Of a DNA stretch of 64,000 nucleotides, positions 43,545 through 55,400 are shown piece by piece. Position 1 is the stretch's first letter. Each line of letters begins with the position of its first letter. The notes under the pieces are model-generated. The model made no database searches and had not been told where the DNA came from. It saw only the letters and a program-made list of their open reading frames with translations. The position numbers and the translations under genes were made by a program. The DNA comes from Golubevia sp. BC0850 (lineage: Eukaryota > Basidiomycota > Exobasidiomycetes > Golubeviales > Golubeviaceae): the NCBI GenBank assembly GCA_012976225.1, contig JAAVVG010000019.1:62001-126000 (forward strand). The letters run 5' to 3'.

Positions 43545-46500
43545 ATGGGAGACACAGAAAGGACTCACAAAGCTCACAGAGCCCCTCAAGCTGGTCCAAA
43601 TTCAAAAAAGGCAAAAGAGGCAAAATCATCAGAGAAACAGAAGGGTAACAACGCAAAGGTCAGTTCAGCAATAGTTACAGTTTGATTTGGTGAATTCAAT
43701 TTCCATCCACAGTTCTGCTCTGTTTGCATCCATCCAGTAAGCCTGCTGTCTGCATCCAGTTCATTTTCTAACCCTACCCACCTGCACCTCTCTCTTCTTC
43801 TCTCTTCCCATCTCTTCCCTTCTTCCCTCTGCAGGCCTTCATCTCCTCCAATCCTCGAACAGCAGAGAAACAAATTCGTAGAAATGCAGAGAAAGATCAA
43901 CAGAAACTTCACGTCCCATTGGTGAATCGAACGAATGAAGAAGAAGCTCCTCCAATCATTGTAGCAGTAGTAGGTCCAGAAGGAGTTGGAAAGACCACCC
44001 TTTTGAGAAGTCTAGTTAGGAAATTCACAAAGCATACTTTGGCTGATATCAAAGGACCTGTGACGGTAGTTAGTGGTGAGTACAAGGCAGAAGTTTGGCA
44101 GTTGAGATGGGATGGTGCATGGGACAGATGGATGCTGAGAAGAGAGATTAGAATTTGGTATACTCTTCTTTGGAGATCTCTGATGAGACTTGTTGTTTGT
44201 TTAATAGCTTGAACTGGGGAAGAGTCACCATGTTGGGAGAATCTCTCAGACAAAATCGAGCTCAAGATTCTGACAATCTTCTCAACCTCTCTCGCTCTTT
44301 CTCTTCTCCAGGCAAATCTAGAAGATTGACATTCATCGAATGTAACAATGATCTGAATTCGATGATCGACATTGGAAAAATCGCTGATTTGGTGCTCTTG
44401 ATGATCGATGGAAGTTTCGGTTTCGAAATGGTGAGTTGTTCTTTCTCTCGAACGGGGCTTTCCCAAAGTTCAAAGAAAAAGCTCCCTCAAAGAGACTTGA
44501 GGGCTCGGGAAGAATGCAATCTTCCGCCAAAGAGTTCTTTCTCAACAAGACCAAACTCTTATCCAATAATACCATCTCTAATTTCAGGAAACGATGGAAT
44601 TCCTCAACATCTTACAATCTCACGGTTTCCCAAAAGTGATGGGAGTTCTTACTCATCTAGATCTAATCAAGAAACCCAAAACTCTACGAGCTACGAAAAA
44701 GAGATTGAAATCTCGTTTTTGGACTGAGATCTATTCCGGAGCCAAACTTTTCTATCTTTCAGGAATTATCAATGGAAGATATCCAGATACTGAAATTGCA
44801 AACCTTTCCAGATTTATCTCAGTAATGAAATTCAGACCTTTAATCTTTAGGAATTCTCATCCATACGTTTTGGCTGATAGAATTGAGGATCTAACTTCTA
44901 GAGAACTCATTCGAACTCAACCAAAGATAGATAGGAAAGTAGTCTTTTATGGTTATCTAAGAGGAACGAATTTGAAATCCTCAAATTCTAGAATTCATAT
45001 TCCAGGAGTTGGAGATTTGATGATTGAGAGAGTTGAGAAATTAAATGATCCTTGTCCTTTAGCTACTAAGGATAGTGAGAAAAGAAGGAAATTGAATGAC
45101 AAACACAAATTGATTCATGCTCCTATGAGTGATGTTGGAGGTGTTATCTTTGATAAAGATGCGGTTTACATCAATGTTCCTGGAAATTTTAGTAGGAAAG
45201 AAGGTGAGGAAGAAGGAGAGGGTGAAGGAGAGAAAATGGTGATGGATTTACAAGATGCTAAATCTACTTTGGATGATAGAGCTGCTAAAGGAAATCTTAG
45301 ACTTTTCGACGAAGATGATAGAGAATTGGTGGCTCCTGATAAGCAGGAATTGGAGAGGATGGAGGTCGAAGAAGAGGAAAGAAAGAGGAAGGGCAAGAGT
45401 AGGAGTGGTAGAGTAAGGAGAGCTGCCTTCGATGATGTTAAGATGGCAGCTGAAGATGGCGAGAGAGATGGAGACGATGATGGAGAAGATGAATTGATGG
45501 ACGATGAAGATGAAGATGCAGGTTATAATGGAAGGAATCAAAATGATGAAGATGAAGTTGCAGATGGGAACGATATCGCTTTCGCTGATAGTGATTCGGA
45601 AATGGGATTCGGTGAAGACCAAGATGAAGAGGATGAAGATGAAGAAGCTGAGGTTGCTCCTTGGAAATTGAACCTAGCTGAACAAGCTGAAGAAAGGATC
45701 AAGAGAAACCTCAAGAATAGGAAAGTCGATTTAATGAAATTGATCTATGATAGTGATAGGACTCCAGAACAGATTGTCAGTGGTCAATTTGGAGAGGATG
45801 AAGATGAGGAAGATGAGGAAGAAGAGTTAGAAGAGGAAGGTGAGGAGGATTTCTTCAAATTGGCAGATTCGAAATCTAACAAAGGAAAAGGGAAGGCAAT
45901 TTCGAATCAAGATTCAGAAGGTTCAATGGAAGTTCCGGATCAACTTACGATAGATTATAGAGATGATGAATTGAAGAAATGGGAAAGTGAGGAGATTTTA
46001 GATTCTATCAGACATTTGTTTATAACTGGTGAAGATGATGCGGAAGATGAAAATCCAAGTGGAAGAGCTGATAAGAAGAAGAAAGCTGAAAAGGAAGATG
46101 GAGAGGAAGATGATTCTGATGAATCTGAGGAAGAAGAAGATCCTCAAGAAGAAGATCAAGATCTAGAGAAGGAGAAAGAAAAGAACCTGGCTAAGAAAAA
46201 AGAAGATCTTAAAAGAAAGTTCGATGAACAATATGATGAACCAGATGAAGAAAATCAAGGTGAAAGTTGGTATGAAATTCAAAAAGCTGAATTGGCTCGT
46301 CAAGCTCTGGTTAATAAACAAGAATTTGAAAGTGAAGATTTAGAAACTAGAGCTTTGGTTGAAGGTTATAGACCAGGAAGTTATCTGAGATGTGAAATTT
46401 CAAACATTCCTTTTGAATTGATTGAACATTTTTCTCCAAATTTCCCTTTGATTTTAGGAGGTTTGTTATCAGATGAAGAATCCATGGGTTTCGTTCAAAC

Positions 46501-47763
46501 CAGAATTAAGAGACATAGGTGGCATAACAAAATTTTGAAAACCAATGATCCTCTAATCCTTTCAATTGGTTGGAGAAGGTTTCAATCTACTCCAATCTAT
46601 TCTTTAGATGATAATTCTAGGAATAGAATGTTGAAATATACTCCTGAACACATGCATTGTTTAGCCACTTTTTGGGCTCCTTCTTCAAGACCTGGAACTC
46701 CTTTTTGTGCTTTCAATTCGTTAAGCAATGAAACTTCTGGCTTTAGGATCTCTGCAACTGGGGTAGTACTGGATGTTGATAGTGGAAACAAGGCTTCTAA
46801 GATTGTGAAGAAGTTGAAATTGACTGGTACTCCAAGTAAGGTTTTCAAGAATACTGCTTTTATTAAAGATATGTTCAATTCTCAATTGGAAGTGGCTAAA
46901 TTCGAAGGTGCTCATATTAGAACTGTTTCTGGGATTAGAGGACAGGTTAAGAAAGCGCTCAGTAAACCTGAAGGTCATTTTAGAGCGGCTTTTGAAGACA
47001 AGATTTTGATGAGTGGTGAGTACGCCTTATCTTTACTTGAGGGTCTCTTCGCTTCTTTTTGAGGCCCCAGGGTATCGCTAACCCTCGTTTCCACTCCTCT
47101 CACCCCTCTAGACATCGTCTTCCTTCGAGCCTGGTACTCCATCGTCCCTCGAAAGTTTTACAATCCAGTCATGTCTCTACTTTCTAGTTTGTCCGACAGA
47201 AGTACAACAACTTGGTCGGGAGGAATGAGATTGACAGGGGCAGTTCGACGATCTCAAAACATCAAGACTCCAAAACCAGTCAATTCAATCTACAAACCAA
47301 TTGAAAGACCCGAGAATCGAAAATTCAATCCTCTTAGAGTTCCTAAATCTTTGCAAGCTCAACTGCCTTTCGCTTCTAAACCTAAGTTGATGAAAGCTCA
47401 GAAGAAGAAGACTTACATGAATCAAAGAGCTGTGGTTATGGAGAAAGATGAAAGGACTGCTGTTGCTTTGTTGCAGCAGATGAAGGCTGTTCAGAAGGAT
47501 AAGACTAAGAAGAGGTTAGTACAAAAGAGTTTCGATTTGATGACGAGCAAATTGAAGGTTCTCTTGTTCTTCTTCCTTGACGATCTAACGTTTTCTCCCC
47601 TTCTGTCTCTCGCAGGAAAGACAAGCAAACCGAAAGAAGAGAAGAACGTCAAAAGAAATTGAACAAGGAAGAATTGATCAAGGCCGACAAGAAGAAAGAA
47701 AAGATGAAAGACATCTATCGTTCGGCTGGTCAAAAAGAGGCAAAGAGACTCAAAACTGCCTGA
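43545..47763 (+). CDS. BMS1: Ribosome biogenesis GTPase BMS1
   Basis: Nucleolar GTPase that binds Rcl1 and U3 snoRNP for 18S rRNA maturation. Six exons: 43545-43658, about 43835-44074, 44313-44429, 44588-47015, 47112-47515, 47617-47763; about 1150 aa, near the usual 1180. A basic N-terminus ([13 protein letters not shown]) precedes the G domain with P-loop GPEGVGKTT at residues 85-93. [11 protein letters not shown]-like ([17 protein letters not shown]) and [11 protein letters not shown] (G4-like) follow. Domain II has [13 protein letters not shown] and [12 protein letters not shown] very acidic middle ([19 protein letters not shown]) is typical. The AARP2CN/RIBIOP C-terminus has [52 protein letters not shown] and [11 protein letters not shown] basic tail ([10 protein letters not shown]) ends it. 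Confidence 0.96.
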
Positions 47764-48141
47764 GATTTTCGCCTGTGCTCTTCTTTTCTACCATTTCAAA
47801 ACCTGTCTCGCCTTTCGCCATCCTATTCCCGTCTTTGTGTTGCATCACTCCTTTTCGCTAATATCTTTCAAGTTGGCCCACTTTGTATTCTTATTATAGA
47901 CACTTATTTTCGTCTGGCCTCTAGCAATTCTCACTTCGTCTCCTTTTGTTGCTTCTATGCTTGGGTTCTGAGAATCCGAGCTGAAAACAGGATCACTCGA
48001 ACTCGTAAGTGTTGGGTGTATTTGAATTGAAAAGCGGTCACTAGAGATGAAAGAAATAAAATGTGTCTAGAAGAAGCGTGAGATTTGTAAATGTCTTCGG
48101 AGATCGTATACGAACAGGGGACAGATAGAAAGTCTCGATTC
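47764..48141. other. Gap between convergent BMS1 and transporter B
   Basis: Both 3' flanks, T-rich after BMS1. No gene seen. Confidence 0.4.
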
Positions 48142-50915
48142 TCAAGGCTTCTTGTCCAGATCATCTTGAGATGATGCAGAACCGATTACAGGATTACTTC
48201 TGGTTGTGGACTCCATGTCGGTTCTTTGAGCTCGAAGTTGAGCGTTGAGAGCCTTGGACTTTCTAGCGGTGGTTTGAGCGTAGAGTTCGTCGACTTCTTC
48301 GAGAGAGAGGTTCGCTGTCTCGTAAATGCAGAACCAGGCGAAGATCCCTCCTACAGTGATGCAACCGAACCAGATGTAGAAGACGTTGATTCCAATAGCA
48401 GCGACGAGGTAGGGAGTGGCGTAACCTGCGAGGAAACAGAACAAGAGTTCAGCATTTTGAAAGACCCAAGGGACCGATCTTGATTTATTTCTCTTACCTA
48501 TGGCCCAATTGAACAGCCAATTAGTAGCTATACAGATAGAAAACGCCTTCGCGCGAATCGACAAAGGGAAAGATTCACCGCAAATCTGAGAAGATCCGAA
48601 TGAAGGTGAGTCAGCGGGTCAGTCCTACCCCTGTTTTACACCCTACTCTCAGCTCTACTCACGACCCAACCACCCGGTCCCCAGGTACTAGCAAAGAACG
48701 AAACGTAGAGACAAACGAAGCTTTAGATAACATAAGAAGGATGGTGAGGTCAGTTTCAGCGTGAGAACAAACCTTGAATCAGACTGCTGACACTTACGCA
48801 ATTTGAGCCTTACCTCCGGCTTCCCCAATGTTCGCAGAGCCAATCGCTGCCACGATGAGTTCGCACACTGCCATACCAGCAGCTCCATAGAGAAGGATGC
48901 TTCTTCTTCCTAAGTACTCCATAAGGTACATTCCAGGTACTTTCAGAGGCAGAAGAAAATCAGGTCAGCCAGAGCAACATGTCACTGTTATCTCTGTTCC
49001 CACTTCAAGTCTTCCTACTTTCTCGACTTACCTGTTGTGACGACGTTTACAACATTTGATATGATAGTGAAAACGAAGGCATTCCCGGTTGAGATAGACT
49101 GGAATTCGGATAGAAATAGAAGAAAGTCAGGTTGGAAAGTTGACGACAGTATTTACCAGACTACTCACCTGGAAGAAGATGGTTCCGTAATAGAAGATAA
49201 AGTTGATTCCGCTGAGCTGGGTGAAAGCTTGCAAAATCATACCGCTGACTGTTCTTTGAAGATTCTTCCTTTCGTTTGATTTGAAGCAATCTAGGTAAGT
49301 CCCGTTTCCAAGTGTGAGCTCGAGATCTAAGTTGGCCTGGATGTCTGCGATCTCAGCAATGACGAGAGCGGAATCAGGAGAGGTATGATTAAGTCTGGCC
49401 AAAGCCAGAGCTGCTTTTTCAACCTGCTGCTTTTTAATAAGCCAACGTGGCGACTCAGGAATGATGAAAACACCAACAGAGATGACGATTGCCAAAGCAA
49501 ATTGGATACCGATTGGAACTCGGTAGCTACGACTGTCATCGACATCCTTGTATCTTTCATCGACAACAGCTGCCAGAAGCAGACCGATCTGTGAAGAAGA
49601 AGAAGAAAGGATGAAAATGGAAAGGCAGAAGGAGAGATGGGGAGACGAATGACGCCGCCCTTCTTGAGACAGCTTCTTTCTCTGCAAGCCATACCCACGG
49701 TGATGCTCCATTGGTAACCAGTGACACAAGCACCACGAATCCATTTTGGCTTTGAAGTGAAAGATAGAAAGACAGGAAAGACCCAAGAGAGAATAGTGAA
49801 AGAAACAAAGTCAGCTTGTCTCATCTGAAACGTTGACACAACCTTTCGCGCTAACAGACTCAAACAAAACCAGAGTCAGAACTCACCGCACACCTTCGAA
49901 GGAATGAAAGAAAGATCAGAAGGACCAAGCTCAGTGAGCTTGTCTGTGAGCAACAGAGCAATCTCGAAGCACCTCAGAACAAAGACTCACTCTGACTGAT
50001 AAAGTGGCACGATGCATGCAATCATTCCAACACCCAGGCCAGCAAAGCAGCGTCCTGCATTGAAGAGGGGAAACTCGGTGGCAGCGACCTGGAGATGGGG
50101 AAAATGTCAGTAAACTGTGAAGAGCAGGAGGTCTGTTGCTTGCCAGGTCAAGACTCACCTGCATGGCAACTCCAGCAACGAATACTACTAGAGCTACTTG
50201 AATTCCCCATCTTCTTCCAAGGATGTCAGCAGCGAAAGCTCCTGTGAGAGTGGAGGATTTGAAGGGAGGTGAGACTAAAGCTCGCTACCGAAGCGTCAAG
50301 CCTTTACTCGCCAATTAAACTACCAAAGAAGGTTCCAACAGACAGAATCGAGACCACCAAACTTTGCTGAGAAGTAGTGATATCGTAGACCCCAGGGGAG
50401 ATCTCTGATCCGAACTGTCGTCTATCGAAGAGAATGATGGTGAAATAGATTAGCATGGAAGGTGGGAGAAGATTGGCAAAACAATGAAACAGAGACTCAC
50501 TTGAAATAGTCCATGGCAATGATACCTGAAATGTTTCCGGTGTCCCAGCCTGAGGAGCCAAAAGAGAAGGGGAAGACGAACCGAACACCGAAAGGATTAG
50601 CTCTCAGCTGTTCAGATCCTCTAAGGTAGATTGGAACAGATCTCTTATTTAATTATAGATGGATACTTTCCAGACAAGATTCCCGCAAATCCTGTAAGTT
50701 GAGTTGCAAGCGCGGTGATGGGAGGGAATAAGAGGACAAGGGAAGAAGAAAGGTCAAAAAACCTCCCGACGAGATGTTCTTCTCCCAGGCTCTCCACGAG
50801 CATGGCAAGGTTTAAAGTAAAAGAGATCGGAAGGCAACTTACCTGCAAAGGCAGCCACCAAAACAGCAGGCAGTGCTTGTTTCAGCGATTCGGGCTTTGT
50901 TTCTGAAGGTTGCAT
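48142..50915 (-). CDS. MFS sugar transporter B (paralogue of A)
   Basis: Plasma-membrane sugar porter closely related to transporter A. It begins MQPSETKPESLKQALPAVLV, then a 21-nt exon GFAGILSG, WDTGNISGIIAMDYFKRQFG, SLVVSILSVGTFFGSLIG, AADILGRRWGIQVALVVFV, GRCFAGLGVGMIACIVPLYQ, PKWIRGACVTGYQWSIT, RSYRVPIGIQFALAIVISVG, PESPRWLIKKQQ (intact PESPRW), QLSGINFIFYYGTIFFQ, FFASTWGPGGWV, ICGESFPLSIRAKAFSICI and YETANLSLEEVDELYAQTTA, with a divergent acidic tail ending DDLDKKP. Oddities: the intron after the 21-nt exon has GA where A has GT; the exon beginning PKWIRG lacks A's acceptor; one 72-nt intron between AIG and YATPY has no stop and is divisible by three. These may lower correct splicing, so the gene could be weakly active. 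Confidence 0.88.
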
Positions 50916-51410
50916 TTTTGTTGAGTTGGGGCAAGCTGAATGGAAAGGAAAGGTTCGAAAATAGAGAAAACTGGAAGGACAACGATGACCAGGAGGAGAA
51001 GAGAGGAAAGAGAAAAAGAATGGGAGAGTGATTGAGGGAAGAAGAAAAGAGGAGAAGGAAGATCAAGGGGATTCTCGCAACTCCGATCCGCTTTCCCCGA
51101 GATGACAGTAGAAAATTCCCCAGATCCCTTTATTCCCTTCTGGAAGCGTCGGGAAGCGGACTTTAAGGGACTTCATCATCTCTAAGAAAAGAAATCGTCT
51201 TGTCCTTTTTTGTTTTTGAAGAACTTCTCTCTTGTATCTGAGATCGACCCTTCCTTCATCTAGCCAGTAGCTCTTCAGTCTCACAATATTGTTCATTCTT
51301 CCAGGTCCCTCTTGATTCACTAGTCACCCAAATGAATTAAACGATGAGATGATGGATCGAAATACTTTTTTCATAAATTCTCAGGTATTCAGTGTCTACA
51401 GAACGTAAGC
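50916..51410. promoter_or_regulatory. Upstream region of transporter B / 3' flank of His-rich copy 2
   Basis: No gene seen. A/G-rich on the plus strand near 50940-51065 (C/T-rich on the transporter's own strand), as before other genes here. The stretch from about 51411 leftwards in gene sense is alignable with the 3' flank of His-rich copy 1 (CCATTCCTTCAAGCCGC in both). Confidence 0.45.
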
Positions 51411-51494
51411 ATGGTCCATTCCTTCAAGCCGCGTTCCCACAATCCTTTCTCCCTTCCCTTCGGAAACTTTTCCGAGAAACATCTCTCTCTTGAT

Positions 51495-51663
51495 TCGTTG
51501 ATGAGTACGACGGCTTTTTCCATGTCTCTCGTGGCGGTGACGATGATATTGAGGTGGGTGAGGTGGAGGAGCAGATTGCTCCGTGCATACCTTCACGAGC
51601 ACCTGGACGACCTCCTGCTCCGAAGTTGACTCCAACTGTACCGTCCAAAGGGGTGGGTGGGGC
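51495..51663 (-). pseudogene. Remnant of the lost C-terminal tail of His-rich copy 2
   Basis: Sequence beyond the TGA is still recognisably homologous to the last 60 or so codons of copy 1, first in the original frame and then shifted by one base at about 51575-51590. Copy 1's own stop TGA corresponds to a CGA here at 51495-51497. Confidence 0.6.
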
Positions 51664-52242
51664 TCAGAAGCGACGTGGCGGAGGGGGAGCTGGTCTCTCG
51701 AAGAAGTGGTAGTGATGACAATGACGACCGCCTCCACGTCCTCCAAGACCTTTTCCTGGTCCATGATGACCTTCCTTAGGGTGACGATCTCTACGATGAG
51801 GAGGATTCGGAGATGAAGAACCTTCTTGAATAGACTCAGATCCGCTCAGCTCTTCCCAGTCGGACTCAGAGTCAGAGTCGTCGACAATTACCACCCGTTC
51901 TCTATTGCCTGTGCAGCACCCTTCTCTTGACCCTCTCCCTCTCTCTCTTCCTCTCATTGCTCTACCATGACCTCTTCCAAATGGTTCAAATTCATGGGTG
52001 AATGGAGGAGGACCGAATCCAGCAAGTCCATGAGGTCCTAAAGGTAGTGGCAAATGATGTGGATGACGATGGAAATGAAATTCTCCCCTTCCGCCTCTTC
52101 CTGGAACTCCCATTACAAATCCTTTGGAGCCAATTCCTAATTCGCCTCTGGAAAGATCATGGCGATGATGATGAGAAGAGCCACGGCGGCCGAAGCAAAA
52201 GGCAGGGACACAGTGGTGAGGATGAGGTTGATGGGCGAACAT
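51664..52242 (-). CDS. His/Arg/Gly-rich protein with SUMO-interaction-like motif, copy 2 (truncated)
   Basis: Paralogue of 21264-22037. 192 aa to a TGA at 51664-51666. Shared blocks: MFAHQPHPHH start, GRGGRGEFHFHRHPHH, GFGPPPFTHEFEPFGRG, RERGRGSREGCC, VVIVDDSDSESDWEELSGSE and SSSPNPPHRRDRHPKEG. After the stop, homology goes on in the same frame (TPLDGTVGVNFGAGGRPGAR, EGMHGA) and then in another frame (APPPHPPQYHRHRHERHG) to about 51495, the position of copy 1's stop. So the ancestral C-terminal His-rich tail has been lost by a nonsense change and a later frame change. The N-terminal 190 residues, with the putative SUMO motif, remain open and could be expressed from the conserved TATA box. Its divergent neighbour starts only 177 bp away. 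Confidence 0.65.
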   Translation of the reverse strand: MFAHQPHPHHCVPAFCFGRRGSSHHHRHDLSRGELGIGSKGFVMGVPGRGGRGEFHFHRHPHHLPLPLGPHGLAGFGPPPFTHEFEPFGRGHGRAMRGRERGRGSREGCCTGNRERVVIVDDSDSESDWEELSGSESIQEGSSSPNPPHRRDRHPKEGHHGPGKGLGGRGGGRHCHHYHFFERPAPPPPRRF

Positions 52243-52312
52243 TCGTCAGATGAGTGAAGAGCAAGGTGAAAGAACAAGAATTTGAACAAGCATTCTGACC
52301 TCCCTTTTATAG

Positions 52313-52321
52313 TTTTTCTCT
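52313..52321 (-). promoter_or_regulatory. TATA box of the His-rich gene, copy 2
   Basis: TATAAAAGG on the minus strand, about 71-79 bp before ATG 52242, in the same flanking string (CTATAAAAGGGAGG) as copy 1. Confidence 0.55.
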
Positions 52322-52419
52322 TCCGCGGCTGAGCGACTGAGTGACTGCACTGGACTCAGTACAAAGATTCGCTCAGAGCTGTTCACCACCACTCATGACC
52401 AAGGAGCGACTATAGCTTC

Positions 52420-55400
52420 ATGCTTCATGTCTGGACCCAACTCATCGACCATTCATTCTACATGGTTTGTGGTAGGATTGGGCATTTGATCGTCAAGAAT
52501 GAGTTATCTTCCACTTTTTCAATTCAGTCAGCCACTTCTTCAACATCAGCATCAAGCAGTAGAAGAAGTATAAGGAGATTCTACTCCAACCCTTCCACTT
52601 CCACTTCCACTTCAACCTCTTCTACTTCCACCACCTCTCCTCCTCAATCTCAATCTCATTCTCGACCCTTTCCATCAACTTCCTCTTCCTCATCTGAACT
52701 CTCTTTCGACTTGTACGATCCCCTTGCACCACCTGATCTACAAGCCTTAGATTTTCTAGCTCCCTCCAATCGACCTTCAACTTCTGCTCCCTCGAAAATT
52801 TCTGAAGCAAAGAGAACTTTGAAACCCTTTTCTCCATCAGATTCACCTTATGAAAGAACTTTCAAATTGATTGGTAGATCTTTCACCAAACCTCAACTTT
52901 ACAATTTATGTAAATTAGCAAAACTATCAGACTTAGCTAGTTCTGAGAAAGGTTACACAAAGAAACATCTGATAGATAAGATATGTGAACAAAGATTCAA
53001 ATTACAGAATCCTGAAAAGCTGAAAGCCCAGAAGGAGAAAGAGAACAAACAGGCAGAGATCAAGGAAACTAGGTTTTTAGAATTAGGCAGAGAGGATATT
53101 TTCTTGTTCTTCAACAATCAAGTTGGACGAGATGGATTGGCAATCGGTGGTAAATCATTGGCGGATAGATTGGGAGTTCAAGTCAATATCGTTAGAGCTA
53201 AGCAGGAGGGACAGGAGCTGAAGAAGGTCAAAGGAAAGGGAAAGGGAACAGAAAAGGAGGAAAGGTTTGGACTCAGATTGGAAGGAAGCATAAAGGGGAT
53301 CGAGAGGATCTCTCAATGGTTTAGAATCTTTGAGAAGGTGAATATTTCAGGTGTTCAAGATCAGGTTCTTGAAGAGGTTTGTTCTGTGACGGACTCGAGG
53401 TAAAGAAGGAAGCACCTCTGAAAGAAGAGCTCGCTTTTGAGAACGTCTCCTTTGCAATGTTTAAAAAGAAGGTCTTCTGAGGGATACCAAGAAGAGAATC
53501 GTAGTCTCTTGGGGAAGGGGAATAAAATCACAAACAATGATGAAAAACCTTTAAAACTGCTAAAATATTCTACCTACGTTTTGGGATTCTTCCTTTAACA
53601 ATGCGGAGAAGATAACCTATGTCCACTGAAAAAGGTTTGCAATCATGGAAGGAGACATGTACAGTAGAAGAGTTCCATTCCAATGACGTTTCTATTTCTC
53701 GTGACTGATTCCCTTTCTCTTGTCTTCTCCTTCCCTTTCTCTGTCTTTCTTCTTCACCTACCTTCATTCTTCATTCAAGTCCAAATCTTCCCAAACTCTC
53801 TCCCTATCAAACCTTCCCTCATCAATTCAATCCATGCTCAACCCTTCTCCTTCTGAACCTCTTCTACCTCCTTCAGTCGTGTTGGAGATTTCAAATCGAT
53901 TTGGAGTGTTTCTGGATGTTCCGTCTTCGGATCTAGATTTAACTGAGGAGAGAAAGATTACGATTCATTCTACAACTTTTGAAACTTCAGATCGAGTTAG
54001 AAAAGTGATTTTGGATTATTTCAATTGGTTAGAGAGAGACCAGAGGAGTAGAAAACTGATGTTGAGTCAAACAGAAGAGGGATTCAGATTCAGGCTTGAT
54101 GGTTATAGTTCGGGTGAGGAGATTTGTTGGAGTCAAGTTGGAAGTGGAGAGGGAAGTTGGTTTAGATTGGTGGGGGAGCAGAGTAAAGATGGTGGCTCAA
54201 GTTCGAGTTTGTTGGAGCTGACTGGACCAAGTGGGTCTGCAAACCCATTTTCAGGAGCTGAAGATTTCTTAATGAAGAACTCGGAGGAATTAGGAAAAGA
54301 TGAAGATCTGAATCTACCCTTCTTGGACTCTAATTCTGGAAAATATCAGATCAATGCAACTTTTGGGGATTTGTTGCACAGGGACTCCGCCTCAAGTTCA
54401 AGTTCAAACTCTTCTCATCAAGTTGAATCGGCCTCGAGTTCACCTCTATTGAAGCTTTTGAGACCTCCTCTTTCAGGTGCGATTTCTGTTCAACAGATTC
54501 AAAAGTTCATCAACTCAGAGAACGAAATTCAAGCTAGTAAGTCATTACTCTTCAACCCAACTGTGCCAGAACCCTTAAGACATTTGGACCTAGAACTAGA
54601 AGAAGCTAACAAATTAGCTTCTTCATCCATGAGTTCCAATGAATTTTGGTCAAGCTCAATCGCTGACCATAAGAGATCACTTGGCTGGGACGAGCCCGAT
54701 GCCGAATTCTTTCGATCAAAGAAATTAGCTCAAGAATTTCATCCTCAGATTTTAAAGGAGTTGAATTGGAATGGTGAAGTTAAAGAAGAGGAGAGAATTA
54801 GGTTGGTTTATGGATCGAACTCCGAATCTGTGGCCGGGAGTGGCAATTGGAAGTTGATTTTGGAGTACCAGGAAAGATTGGTTCAAGCTTCATTATCTTC
54901 AGGTGGAAAAGAAGTTTCAGCTTCGGAAATCTTGGATCAGTTTGAAGAAGAAGCAGAAGAAGCAGATATAGAAGAAGAAGATGGAGATGAAGATTGGGGA
55001 TTTTCGTCAAACTCGAGTGCTTCGAAGGATGAAGCTGAGGTTAGAGTCGAAGTTTCTTTGGTGGAAGCTCGTTGGATTAAAGATGGATTCGAGGGAGAGG
55101 TTTTGATGCCAAGTTGGTGAGTCTGATCACACCTTCCAAAGTCTCGATGGCTTTCGTAGCCTTAATCCTTCAACTGATCTTTCTTTGCTCTTACCTTTCT
55201 TTTCTAAATTTTCAGTTCTACTGATTTCAAACTTTCGAGCTCAAAGATTTTGCCCGCAAACCTCGATGCTTTGAGATCATCACAGGCGCTGAATGACTGG
55301 CAAATTTCGGTTTCAAAAGAGTGAGTCATTGAGCTGTTCATCGTTTCAACATCTGTTTCCTCGTTCCAATGCCTTTTCCTAATCTTCTCTTGAATTTATC

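Noticed and set aside
45166-45622. Minus-strand open frames inside BMS1
   Set aside because: They mirror the Glu/Asp-rich coding repeats of BMS1 and encode only Ser/Ile/Phe-rich low-complexity sequence.
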